From Hymenobacter arizonensis (GTDB taxonomy: Bacteria; Bacteroidota; Bacteroidia; Cytophagales; Hymenobacteraceae): DNA of 64,000 nucleotides. The notes under the pieces were generated by a model, which ran no database searches, was not told the DNA's origin, and was given only the letters and a program-made list of their open reading frames with translations. Shown here piece by piece: positions 50,135-57,837 of this stretch. The stretch covers positions 1,054,001 to 1,118,000 of the forward strand of contig NZ_FOXS01000001.1 in assembly GCF_900115775.1 (NCBI RefSeq), in the 5' to 3' direction. Every line of letters starts with the position of its first letter. The stretch's first letter is position 1. The position numbers and the translations under genes were made by a program.

Positions 50135-51535
50135 TTAGGCCGCTTTGCTGGGTACCGCGGGTGGCCGGAGCCGCGGGGAATATGCCGGCAAGGCGGGCGG
50201 CGCCAACCCAGCGGGGAGGTGGGTAGCCGGGGCCGCCAGCGTGCTGCGCAGCAGCGCGTAGCCCAGCCCGCTGGCCCCGACCGAGGCCACCAGCACCGCC
50301 AGCTTGGCCGTGTCGGTCGCGGGCGAGTTCGGGCCCAGGGCCAGCAGCGTAATGAAGATGGACATGGTGAACCCGATGCCGGCCAGCAGCCCCACGCCCC
50401 ACACCTGCCGCCAGCTCACGCCCGGGGGCAGCGTCGCCCAGCCCAGGCGCACGCTCAGCCACGCCAACGCCCCGATGCCCAGCGGCTTGCCCACCACCAG
50501 CCCCACCACAATGCCCAGGCCCAGCGGCGAGAGCAGGCCGCGCACGGCGGCCGGCGTAATCACTAAACTGCTGTTGGCGAAGGCAAACAGGGGGATAACC
50601 ACGAAGGCCACCACCACGTGCAACTGGCTTTCCAGGCGCTGGGCCGGGGAGCTGCTGCGGCGCCCCAGTGCCTCCAGCTCCGCGCTGATGTCGTGCGGGT
50701 CGGCGTCGGGCAGCCCAGTATCGGTACGCAGGCCCGTGAGGCGGTGGTGCAGGCGCTGCAGCATGGCGGGCCGCGCGCAAGCGGCGCGAAACGGAATAGC
50801 CGCCGCCAGCAGCACCCCGGCCAGCGTGGTGTGAATGCCGGATTCCAGCATGAAATAAGTCAGCAGCACGCCCAGGGGCAGGTAGGCCCACAGGCTGCGC
50901 AGGCGCAGGTAATTAAAGGCCAGCAGCAGGCCCCAGGTGCCGAGGGCCAAGTACAAGTAAGTCAGGTGCAGGGTTCTGGTGTAAAAGCCCGCAATAACCA
51001 CCACGGCCCCAAGGTCATCGATAATGGCCAGGGCCGTGAGAAATACCTTGAGGCCCAGCGGCACGCGCGGCCCCAGCAATTGCAGCACGGCTAGGGCGAA
51101 GGCAATGTCGGTGGCCATGGGAATGCCCCACCCCCCGGCCGTGGGCGTGCCCTGGTTGAAAAGGGTGAAGAGCAGCGCCGGCACCAGCATGCCGCCCACG
51201 GCCCCGGCCAGCGGCAGGGCGGCCTGGTGCAGGGAGGTGAGCTCGCCGCCCAGCACCTCGCGCTTGATTTCCAGGCCCACCATCAGAAAAAACAGGGTCA
51301 TCAGCCCGTCGTTTATCCAGTGCAGCAGCGTGTGGTCGAGCACCAGATGGTGGATGGTGATGCGCAGGTGCTCGTTCCAGAGGGCCGGAAAGTACCGGGC
51401 CGGCCCCCAGCTGGTGTTGGCTAGCACCAGGGCCAGCGCCGCGCTGGCCAGCAACAGAATGCCCCCCGCGGCTTCGTGGCGAAAGAATTGCGCAAAGGGA
51501 CGCAGCAACGGACGTAAGAGCACAGCAACGGGCAT
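50135..51535 (-). CDS. nhaA: Na+/H+ antiporter NhaA
   Basis: 466 residues, slightly longer than E. coli NhaA (388) through a C-terminal Pro/Ala-rich tail and an internal cytoplasmic insertion (about 265-305). Core motifs: GLEIKREVLGGEL, GWGIPMATDIAFALAVL, and the ion-binding ALAIIDDLGAVVVIA pair of aspartates (the DD of helix V). It exchanges Na+ for H+ at the inner membrane, controlling pH and sodium. It lies 45 nt from the P-type ATPase stop and is probably co-transcribed with it. Confidence 0.94.
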   Translation of the reverse strand: MPVAVLLRPLLRPFAQFFRHEAAGGILLLASAALALVLANTSWGPARYFPALWNEHLRITIHHLVLDHTLLHWINDGLMTLFFLMVGLEIKREVLGGELTSLHQAALPLAGAVGGMLVPALLFTLFNQGTPTAGGWGIPMATDIAFALAVLQLLGPRVPLGLKVFLTALAIIDDLGAVVVIAGFYTRTLHLTYLYLALGTWGLLLAFNYLRLRSLWAYLPLGVLLTYFMLESGIHTTLAGVLLAAAIPFRAACARPAMLQRLHHRLTGLRTDTGLPDADPHDISAELEALGRRSSSPAQRLESQLHVVVAFVVIPLFAFANSSLVITPAAVRGLLSPLGLGIVVGLVVGKPLGIGALAWLSVRLGWATLPPGVSWRQVWGVGLLAGIGFTMSIFITLLALGPNSPATDTAKLAVLVASVGASGLGYALLRSTLAAPATHLPAGLAPPALPAYSPRLRPPAVPSKAA

Positions 51536-51580
51536 GGGGGCGGGGATGTAAGGCGGTGAAAAAGCAGGAACCCGGCGCCC

Positions 51581-54220
51581 CTACCCGGCATGGCCCGCCA
51601 CGGCCGCCCCGGATGGGCGGGCAGCTGGCGCCGCCACCCGCGCCGGGGTCGCGCCGCGCCGCCGGAAGATGAGTTTTTGGATTTCCACCGCCCAGAATAC
51701 CACGCTGGCTATGGCCACGGCGATGCCCAGCTCGGCTACGGTGAGCGGCTGGGTACTGAACAGCGTGTTGCAGAACGGCACGTACAGAATGGTCAGGTGT
51801 AACCCCACGGTGAGCAGCACGGCTCCCAGCATCGTTTTATTGGAGAGCAGGCCAAGGCTGAAAATCGACTCGCGGCGCGAGCGGATGGCCAGCGACAGGC
51901 CTAGCTGACTGAAGCACAACACCGTGAATGTCATCGTTTGCCAGTGCGGCAGGCCCTGCCCGATGGCCCAGGTCTGGGTGCCGATGGTGAGGGCCCCAAT
52001 CAGCAGGCCGATGCCCAGGATAAACCAGCCCACGCCGTCGGCAAAGATGGTTTGGCGCGGGTCGATGGGCGGGCGCTGCATGCTGCGCTTTTCGGCGGGC
52101 TCGTAGGCCAGGGCCAGGCCGGGCAGGCCGTCGGTGATGAGGTTAATCCACAGAATATGAATGGCCAGCAGCGGGATGGGCAGCCCAAAAAACGGCGCGC
52201 AGAACAGGGCCGTGATTTCCCCCACGCTGCCGGCCAGCAGGTAGCGGATAAACTTGATGATGTTGTCGTAGATGCGGCGGCCGTGCTTGACCGCCTTGAC
52301 GATGGTGGCAAAGTTGTCGTCGAGCAGAATAAGCGCCGCCGCTTCCTTGGCCACCTCCGTGCCGTTGATGCCCATGGCAATGCCGATGTCGGCGTTTTTC
52401 AGGGCCGGGGCGTCATTCACGCCGTCGCCGGTCATGGCCACGAACTGGTGCCGGGCCTGCAGGGCGCTGATGATGCGCAGCTTCTGGGCCGGGTCGACGC
52501 GGGCGTACACCCGCACTTTCTCTACCACGGCGGCGAAGGCGGGCTCGTCCAGGGCCGTCAGCTCGGGGCCGGTGAGCACCAGCTCTTCCGGGGAGGAAAT
52601 GATACCCAGCTTTTCGGCAATGGCCTGGGCCGTGAGCTTGTGGTCGCCGGTAATCATGACGGGGATGATGCCGGCCGTCTTGCATTCGGCCACGGCCTGG
52701 CGCGCCTCCTCGCGGGGCGGGTCCATTAGGCTGGCGAAACCCAGGAAGGTGAGGTCGGTTTCGATAGCGGCGGGCGTAAGGTCGGGGGGCATTTCGGGTA
52801 GCATTTTAGCGCCGTAGGCCAGCACGCGGTAGCCCTGCGCGGCCTGCGCATCCACGCGCCGGGTGAGGTCGGCTAGGCTGCTTTGCTGGCCGGCCGTGAG
52901 CTGCTGATACAGGGCGCCGGCGGCTCCTTTGGTCAGCACCAGCACGCCCTGCTGGGTTTGGTGCAGGGTAGTCATGCAGCGGCGCTCCGAGTCAAAGGGC
53001 AGTTCGGCCAGGCGCGGAAACTGCGTTTCCAGGGCGGGGCGGGCGTAGTCTTTCTCGGCCGCGTACCGGGCCAGGGCTACTTCGGTGGAGTCGCCGAGCC
53101 ACTGGTTTTCGGGGCCGCAGGTCGCGTCGGTGTTCAGGGCCAGGGCCGTGAGCAGGGCGTTGCGGTCGGCCAGGCCGGCGAGGACCACGGCGGGCACTTC
53201 GTAGAGGTCCTGCACCGTCATCTGGTTGAGGGTGAGGGTGCCGGTTTTGTCGGTGCAGATGTAGGTGACCGAGCCCAGCGTTTCCACGGCCGGCAGCTTG
53301 CGAATCAGCGCGTGGCTTTTCATGAGCCGGCCCGCGCCCAGGGCCAACGACACGGTCACCAGCGCCGGCAGGGCCTCGGGCAAGGCCGCAATGGCCAGCG
53401 AAATGGATACCAGCAGCAGGTTCTCCCAGGGCTCGCCCCGCAGCCAGCCCACCCCGAAAAACAGGGCCGCTATTACCAGCACCCCCACCGACAGGCGCTT
53501 GCCCAGCGTGCCCAGCCGCTTTTGCAGGGGCGTCACCACTTCGGCGGTCTGAATGAGGGTGGCAATCTGGCCCAGTTCGGTGCGCATGCCGGTAGCCACC
53601 ACGTAGGCCGTGGCCCGGCCGTTGGTCACCGACGTGCCCTTGTAGCCCAGGTTCAGCCGGTCGCCCAGCGGGTAGTCGCCGGGCGGCAGGGCGGCCACGG
53701 TTTTCTCCACGTTGCCGGACTCGCCGGTCAGCGATGACTCGTCCACCTTCAGGGCAAAGGCTTCGAGGAAGCGCACGTCGGCCGGAATGACGTTGCCGGC
53801 TTCGAGCAGCACCACGTCGCCGGGCACCAGCTCGGCGGTGAGGATGGCCCGCGGCTGGCCGTCGCGCAGCACCTGGGCGTGGCTGGCGGCCATCTTTTGC
53901 AGGGCCTCCAGGGCCTTATCGGCCCGGTACTCCTGCACGAAGCCGATGACGGCATTCAGCCCCACAATGGCCAGAATAACGTAGGCCGACTTGGCTTCGC
54001 CGATGAGCACCGACACCCCGGCGGCGGCCAGCAGCACCAGTATCATCACGTCGGCTAGCTGGTGCAGCACCAATTGCCCGATGGTTTTCTGCTGCGCGTT
54101 GGCCAGCTGGTTGGGGCCGTGCTCGGCCAGCCGCTGCCCGGCCGTGGCCGCGTCGAGGCCGGCCGGGGTGGTGGCCAGCGCGGCGGCCACGTCGGCTACG
54201 GGGGTTAGGTAATAGTCCAT
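51581..54220 (-). CDS. P2-type cation-transporting ATPase (2), calcium-pump-like
   Basis: 879 residues from ATG 54220 (MDYYLTPVADVAAAL); the frame is open to 54268. All P-type motifs are canonical: TGESGNVEK, PEALPALVT in M4, DKTGTLTLNQ (phospho-Asp), MITGDHKLTA, TGDGVNDAPALKNADIG. The N-terminal cation-ATPase domain and six C-terminal helices match bacterial Ca2+ or Na+/K+-like pumps. It heads the minus-strand run with nhaA and bestrophin, with site 6 located 119-185 nt upstream of its start. It is not closely similar to the ATPase at 30.8 kb. Confidence 0.93.
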   Translation of the reverse strand: MDYYLTPVADVAAALATTPAGLDAATAGQRLAEHGPNQLANAQQKTIGQLVLHQLADVMILVLLAAAGVSVLIGEAKSAYVILAIVGLNAVIGFVQEYRADKALEALQKMAASHAQVLRDGQPRAILTAELVPGDVVLLEAGNVIPADVRFLEAFALKVDESSLTGESGNVEKTVAALPPGDYPLGDRLNLGYKGTSVTNGRATAYVVATGMRTELGQIATLIQTAEVVTPLQKRLGTLGKRLSVGVLVIAALFFGVGWLRGEPWENLLLVSISLAIAALPEALPALVTVSLALGAGRLMKSHALIRKLPAVETLGSVTYICTDKTGTLTLNQMTVQDLYEVPAVVLAGLADRNALLTALALNTDATCGPENQWLGDSTEVALARYAAEKDYARPALETQFPRLAELPFDSERRCMTTLHQTQQGVLVLTKGAAGALYQQLTAGQQSSLADLTRRVDAQAAQGYRVLAYGAKMLPEMPPDLTPAAIETDLTFLGFASLMDPPREEARQAVAECKTAGIIPVMITGDHKLTAQAIAEKLGIISSPEELVLTGPELTALDEPAFAAVVEKVRVYARVDPAQKLRIISALQARHQFVAMTGDGVNDAPALKNADIGIAMGINGTEVAKEAAALILLDDNFATIVKAVKHGRRIYDNIIKFIRYLLAGSVGEITALFCAPFFGLPIPLLAIHILWINLITDGLPGLALAYEPAEKRSMQRPPIDPRQTIFADGVGWFILGIGLLIGALTIGTQTWAIGQGLPHWQTMTFTVLCFSQLGLSLAIRSRRESIFSLGLLSNKTMLGAVLLTVGLHLTILYVPFCNTLFSTQPLTVAELGIAVAIASVVFWAVEIQKLIFRRRGATPARVAAPAARPSGAAVAGHAG

Positions 54221-54338
54221 AAATACGCGTTGGTAGGAGGACTTGGCCAGCCGTAGGCCCGGGGGCATCAGTCAGCGTCCAGTGTGGCTTGCAGTTGGTG
54301 TTAGGGTTTGTTCATAAATAGGGCGATTTCACAACTGG

Positions 54339-54435
54339 CAAAGGACCGGGCGGCAGCCAGCAACCGGCATGCGCAACGTCAAGCCCCCGCCATGACTTTC
54401 ATCAAAGGACTGCCCAGCGGAGCGGCGTTGGTTTG
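54339..54435. promoter_or_regulatory. Divergent FNR/CRP-like box and promoters (site 6)
   Basis: The box read on the minus strand is TTGATGAAAGTCAT (54405-54392). Minus side: CATG at 54371-54368 (+34) and TTTG at 54342-54339 (+63), leading to the P-type ATPase. Plus side: TTGGTTTG at 54428-54435 (+36 to +43), the same spacing as the TACTCTTG elements of sites 3 and 4. What the plus side transcribes is unclear. Confidence 0.75.
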
Positions 54436-54801
54436 CCCGGTACCGTACCGAACTCGACGCCCTGCGAGCCGAAACGCGCTGCCTGCTGCGCTCCGCCTTC
54501 CCCCACACCGTACAGCTCACAAGCCGCTGCCAGGAAGCCGCGCCGCAACCGTTTTCATAGCAGCCAAAGAGGTGCTTCAATAGACTTTCCAGCTACCCCA
54601 GCGCGTCACTACCTTCCCTCCTGCTTTTCGTCCTTAACGACACTACCCGACGCTACCTTACTGCTTTCGGGAGCTGCCGGAGGCTTTTTCCTGGGCCTGT
54701 TGGGCTACACAGAAGCTGCAACAGCCTCGAATCGGGTTTATAATAAGGCACTTTTCCCTATATCTTGGCTGCGCCGGGTAAAACGCGGCTCTTGCCGAAA
54801 A
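54436..54801. other. Intergenic region with a possible unstarted coding remnant
   Basis: No gene with a proper start is seen. A frame from after a TGA at 54394 to a TAG at 54560 translates as KDCPAERRWFARYRTELDAL and on, with high GC third positions, but contains no ATG or GTG start after the predicted site 6 plus-side promoter. A second stretch (about 54655-54720) reads LLLSGAAGGFFLGLLGY, helix-like, but also lacks a start. These may be remains of one small gene served by site 6, or a leader to the lipoprotein at 54802. Confidence 0.35.
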
Positions 54802-55263
54802 ATGAAAAACACTTTCTTCCGACGCGCCGTGCTCGCGGCCTCGCTGCTGCTCTCGCTGCAAGCTTGCCAAAAAGAAATTGACGAGCTAAAACAGGGTGTC
54901 TTTGTCATTGCCAATCACTCGGGGCTTGACGTGACGCTCATCGTCTATAATACCAGCAAACGGGGGCAGCCGCCGCTCCGGCTCGCGGTAGGCACCGGCC
55001 AGCAGGTGGAACGGGCAGAGACCGGCGACTTTGGAGGGTTTGCATATCCGGAACTCTATTTTCGAGGCGACTCCGTCGTCTTGGCTTTCGCGGATGGCAA
55101 ACGCGTGCTGCACTACTGCCCCCAGGCCCAGCAGCTCCGCAACCAGTGCGCGCCCGCCCGCAACGTGTTGGCTATTTCGCAGTACCAGGAAGAGCCTTTG
55201 GGGAAAAACGTGTCGCGGTATACGTTTCGCCTCACGCCTGCAGATTACGCTTTAGCGCGCTAG
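54802..55263 (+). CDS. Small lipoprotein of unknown function
   Basis: 153 residues from ATG 54802, chosen because it gives a lipoprotein signal peptide (RRAVLAASLLLSLQAC, Cys at about 22); the frame is open upstream to 54433 without coding character. The mature part is a compact beta-rich sequence (QGVFVIANHSGLDVTLIVYN, GDSVVLAFADGKRVLHYC). No known family is recognised. It stands alone between the ion-transport operon and the patatin gene. Confidence 0.7.
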   Translation: MKNTFFRRAVLAASLLLSLQACQKEIDELKQGVFVIANHSGLDVTLIVYNTSKRGQPPLRLAVGTGQQVERAETGDFGGFAYPELYFRGDSVVLAFADGKRVLHYCPQAQQLRNQCAPARNVLAISQYQEEPLGKNVSRYTFRLTPADYALAR

Positions 55264-55436
55264 GGTTGCCGTAGTACGCTTGGCAACACGTCGTCGGCTC
55301 CGGGTTTGCGGGCCCTTGCCCAGCCTTAGCACAAGGTTCCGGGCCCGGTGCGCACTGCGGGCGGCGGCGGAAAGCTTACGCGAAAAGGTCTGCTCAGCAA
55401 AACGAGGATTCGAGCAGAAAGCCGCTTGGCCGGCAC

Positions 55437-57689
55437 TTAGCGGTAGCCGAAAGGAAAGCCGATGTTGAAATACGGCAAAAGCTTTTTCGACACATTCGAG
55501 TACATCACGCTGGTATCGATGGGGCCCAGGAATGAGTTGATGCCGACCGTGAGCGCGCCGCCGTAAATCACCCCGGCCGGCTGAATGTTGGTGTTGCCGT
55601 CGAGGAAGCCGTGGTACAAGGCATTGGCTTTGCCCGTGAGGTAGATGCGCGGCGTGAGAGCGTATTGGTAGCCCACCAGGCCGGCCGCGGCGCTGCTCAC
55701 GAACAAGGACGCCTCGGGCAGGCCGGCAAACGTCAGCTGGTTGCGGATGACGCTGCTGAGCCCGCCCACCACGAAGTCGTTGGCAATGGCTTGCCGATAC
55801 CGCTGATTTACGCCGGCTTGCAGCTGCAGGAGCAGGGTGGCGCGCTTGGTCAGGGGCAGGTACTGCTCCACGTTCAGCCGGTAGCGGCCGTAGGGGCGGA
55901 ACGAGAAATCGGGCGATGCCTCGGTGCCCACCACCACGTCGCCCTGCAAGACCTCGAAGGCCGCGCGCTGGTTGTAGACGGCTCCGGCTTCCGCCTCCAC
56001 CCGACGCCCTGAGCTGGGGTAGGCCACGGCATTCAGCGTGTTTTCCTCGAACAGCAGGTAGCTGTTGAGCAGGCGCAGCCGGCCGTCTATCTGCAGCCGC
56101 GACGTGATTTCGGGGTTGAAGCGCCCGTATTCGTAGCGGGTACCCAGCCCCATTCCCCGGTTGCGCCCCAGCAGCTTGAGCAGCTGCGCGTTGGCCACCA
56201 GGTAGCTTTGGGTGTAGAGGCCCGCCTTGGCAAAGCGGGGCGTGTAGGTGGTGATGCTGACCCGCTCGCCTTGCGCGAGCAGGCGGGCCACCACGGTTCT
56301 GCTAGCGCCCAGGTACTGCGTGTGCTTGAGGCGCAGGCGCGGGTTTTCCCCGATGTTGACCGCCGCCTGGCTGGTGGAATGGGGCAGCAGCAGGTCCTGG
56401 GCCGCCACGCTGGTAATCAGTCCGATGCCGGTGAAGGAGTTGTAGTGCAGGCCCAGCCCCACCCGCGTGCGGGGGCTGCGCTCCACGTCGAACACCACGC
56501 GGGCCGTCGAATCGGACAGGGATTGGAGCGAATAGGTGATTTTGCGGAAAGTGCGCGTGCCAAACGCGTTGCGGATGGCCGTGGAAAGCTGCGGGGCCGT
56601 GTAATACTGGTTCGGACGGAACTGCATTTGCTGCACCAGCGCCGGCACCAAGGCGGGCTCCAGGCCACGCACCTGGTATTCTGCAACGTACACGGAATCG
56701 GCCCGCGGGGCCGGGGGGGCGGCGGGCCGCCTTCCGTACCGCACATCCAGCGAATCGTTCAGGGCTTTCAGGTGCGGAAACACGGCCCGGCCCTGCGTCA
56801 GGCCCAAGCGCGTTATGGGGGCGGCGGCCGAAAAGCTTCCGCTGCTGTAGTCGCCCAGCGGGTAGTCGACATACACCGTGCACAGCTGCTTTTGGACGAT
56901 GAAGTCCGCATTGTCCTTAAAGGAAGAGATTTGCAGCAGCACATCCACGGGGCTGCGCAGGTTGGCGTCGGTGTAGGCACCGGCCGATACGTTGCTGCCG
57001 ATAACCACGCCCGCGCCCATGGCCTTGACTTCCGACACCGGAAAATTGCGCACGATGCCGCCGTCTACCAGCCGCCGCCCATTGTATTGCACGGGCGTAA
57101 AAAACGACGGAATGGCCATGCTCGCCCGAATGGCCGCCACGATTTCACCTTCTCGCAGCACCACCGGTTCGCCGGAAATAACGTCGGTGGCCACGCACCG
57201 AAACTCGCGCTCAAACCGTCGGAAATCCTTGGTTTTGTAATAGGGAAAGAACAGCTCGCTCAGCTTCAGCCACAATTCCTCCGACTCGATGACGCCAGTG
57301 GCGAGCTGAAATTTCCCCTTCACGAACGGCAGCTCTACCAAGTAGCGGCCGAAATCGTCTTTTTCCGGCAGCGTTACCGTGCGCAGCTGGGCGGCGTTGG
57401 TCAGCAGGGCGTCCCAATCCAGCTGGCCGGCTACCCGCTCAATCTCCGCGCCGGAATAGCCTGCCGCGTACAGCGAGCCAACAATCGCTCCCATGCTCGT
57501 GCCCGTCACGTAGTCAACGTGCACCTGAGCCGAATCCAGGGCTTTGAGCAGGCCGATGTGGGCCAACCCGCGCGCCCCGCCGCCGCTCAGCGTCAGGCCA
57601 ATGCGCGGGCGGGCAGATGATTGGGCGCGGGCCGACCAGGGGCCGATGAGCAGTAGCGACAGCAGCAGGAAAAGCAGATTCTTCTTCAT
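55437..57689 (-). CDS. Patatin-like phospholipase fused to a POTRA/BamA-type outer-membrane barrel
   Basis: 750 residues from ATG 57689 (MKKNLLFLLLSLLLIGPW, signal peptide ending ARAQ). A patatin domain (about 28-320) has GGGARGLAHIG, the nucleophile G-T-S-M-G, and DGGIVRNFP. A POTRA-like segment (about 345-420, YVAEYQVRGLEPALVPALVQ) precedes a 16-strand-type barrel ending in IGFPFGYR. This is the layout of type Vd autotransported phospholipases (PlpD/FplA) and related Bacteroidota proteins. It would sit in the outer membrane with the lipase at or near the surface. It is preceded by a carboxylesterase gene on the same strand. Confidence 0.9.
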   Translation of the reverse strand: MKKNLLFLLLSLLLIGPWSARAQSSARPRIGLTLSGGGARGLAHIGLLKALDSAQVHVDYVTGTSMGAIVGSLYAAGYSGAEIERVAGQLDWDALLTNAAQLRTVTLPEKDDFGRYLVELPFVKGKFQLATGVIESEELWLKLSELFFPYYKTKDFRRFEREFRCVATDVISGEPVVLREGEIVAAIRASMAIPSFFTPVQYNGRRLVDGGIVRNFPVSEVKAMGAGVVIGSNVSAGAYTDANLRSPVDVLLQISSFKDNADFIVQKQLCTVYVDYPLGDYSSGSFSAAAPITRLGLTQGRAVFPHLKALNDSLDVRYGRRPAAPPAPRADSVYVAEYQVRGLEPALVPALVQQMQFRPNQYYTAPQLSTAIRNAFGTRTFRKITYSLQSLSDSTARVVFDVERSPRTRVGLGLHYNSFTGIGLITSVAAQDLLLPHSTSQAAVNIGENPRLRLKHTQYLGASRTVVARLLAQGERVSITTYTPRFAKAGLYTQSYLVANAQLLKLLGRNRGMGLGTRYEYGRFNPEITSRLQIDGRLRLLNSYLLFEENTLNAVAYPSSGRRVEAEAGAVYNQRAAFEVLQGDVVVGTEASPDFSFRPYGRYRLNVEQYLPLTKRATLLLQLQAGVNQRYRQAIANDFVVGGLSSVIRNQLTFAGLPEASLFVSSAAAGLVGYQYALTPRIYLTGKANALYHGFLDGNTNIQPAGVIYGGALTVGINSFLGPIDTSVMYSNVSKKLLPYFNIGFPFGYR

Positions 57690-57837
57690 GGTATAAGCGG
57701 CTTGATGGTATCGCCGTCTGTTTCGCAGAGCATCCGGTTGCCAGCCCTGCGGTTGACCGGAAAAGTGTTTGCGCGCGCTGGGGGGCAGCAGAAAGGCGGT
57801 GCGTCCGGCCGGCAAGGCCGTGTGCATGGCCTTACTC

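Noticed and set aside
49128..50891. A 587-residue version of the bestrophin gene
   Set aside because: The N-terminal 284 residues are a frame antisense-like shadow inside nhaA with GRRP-type composition; the family starts at ATG 50039.
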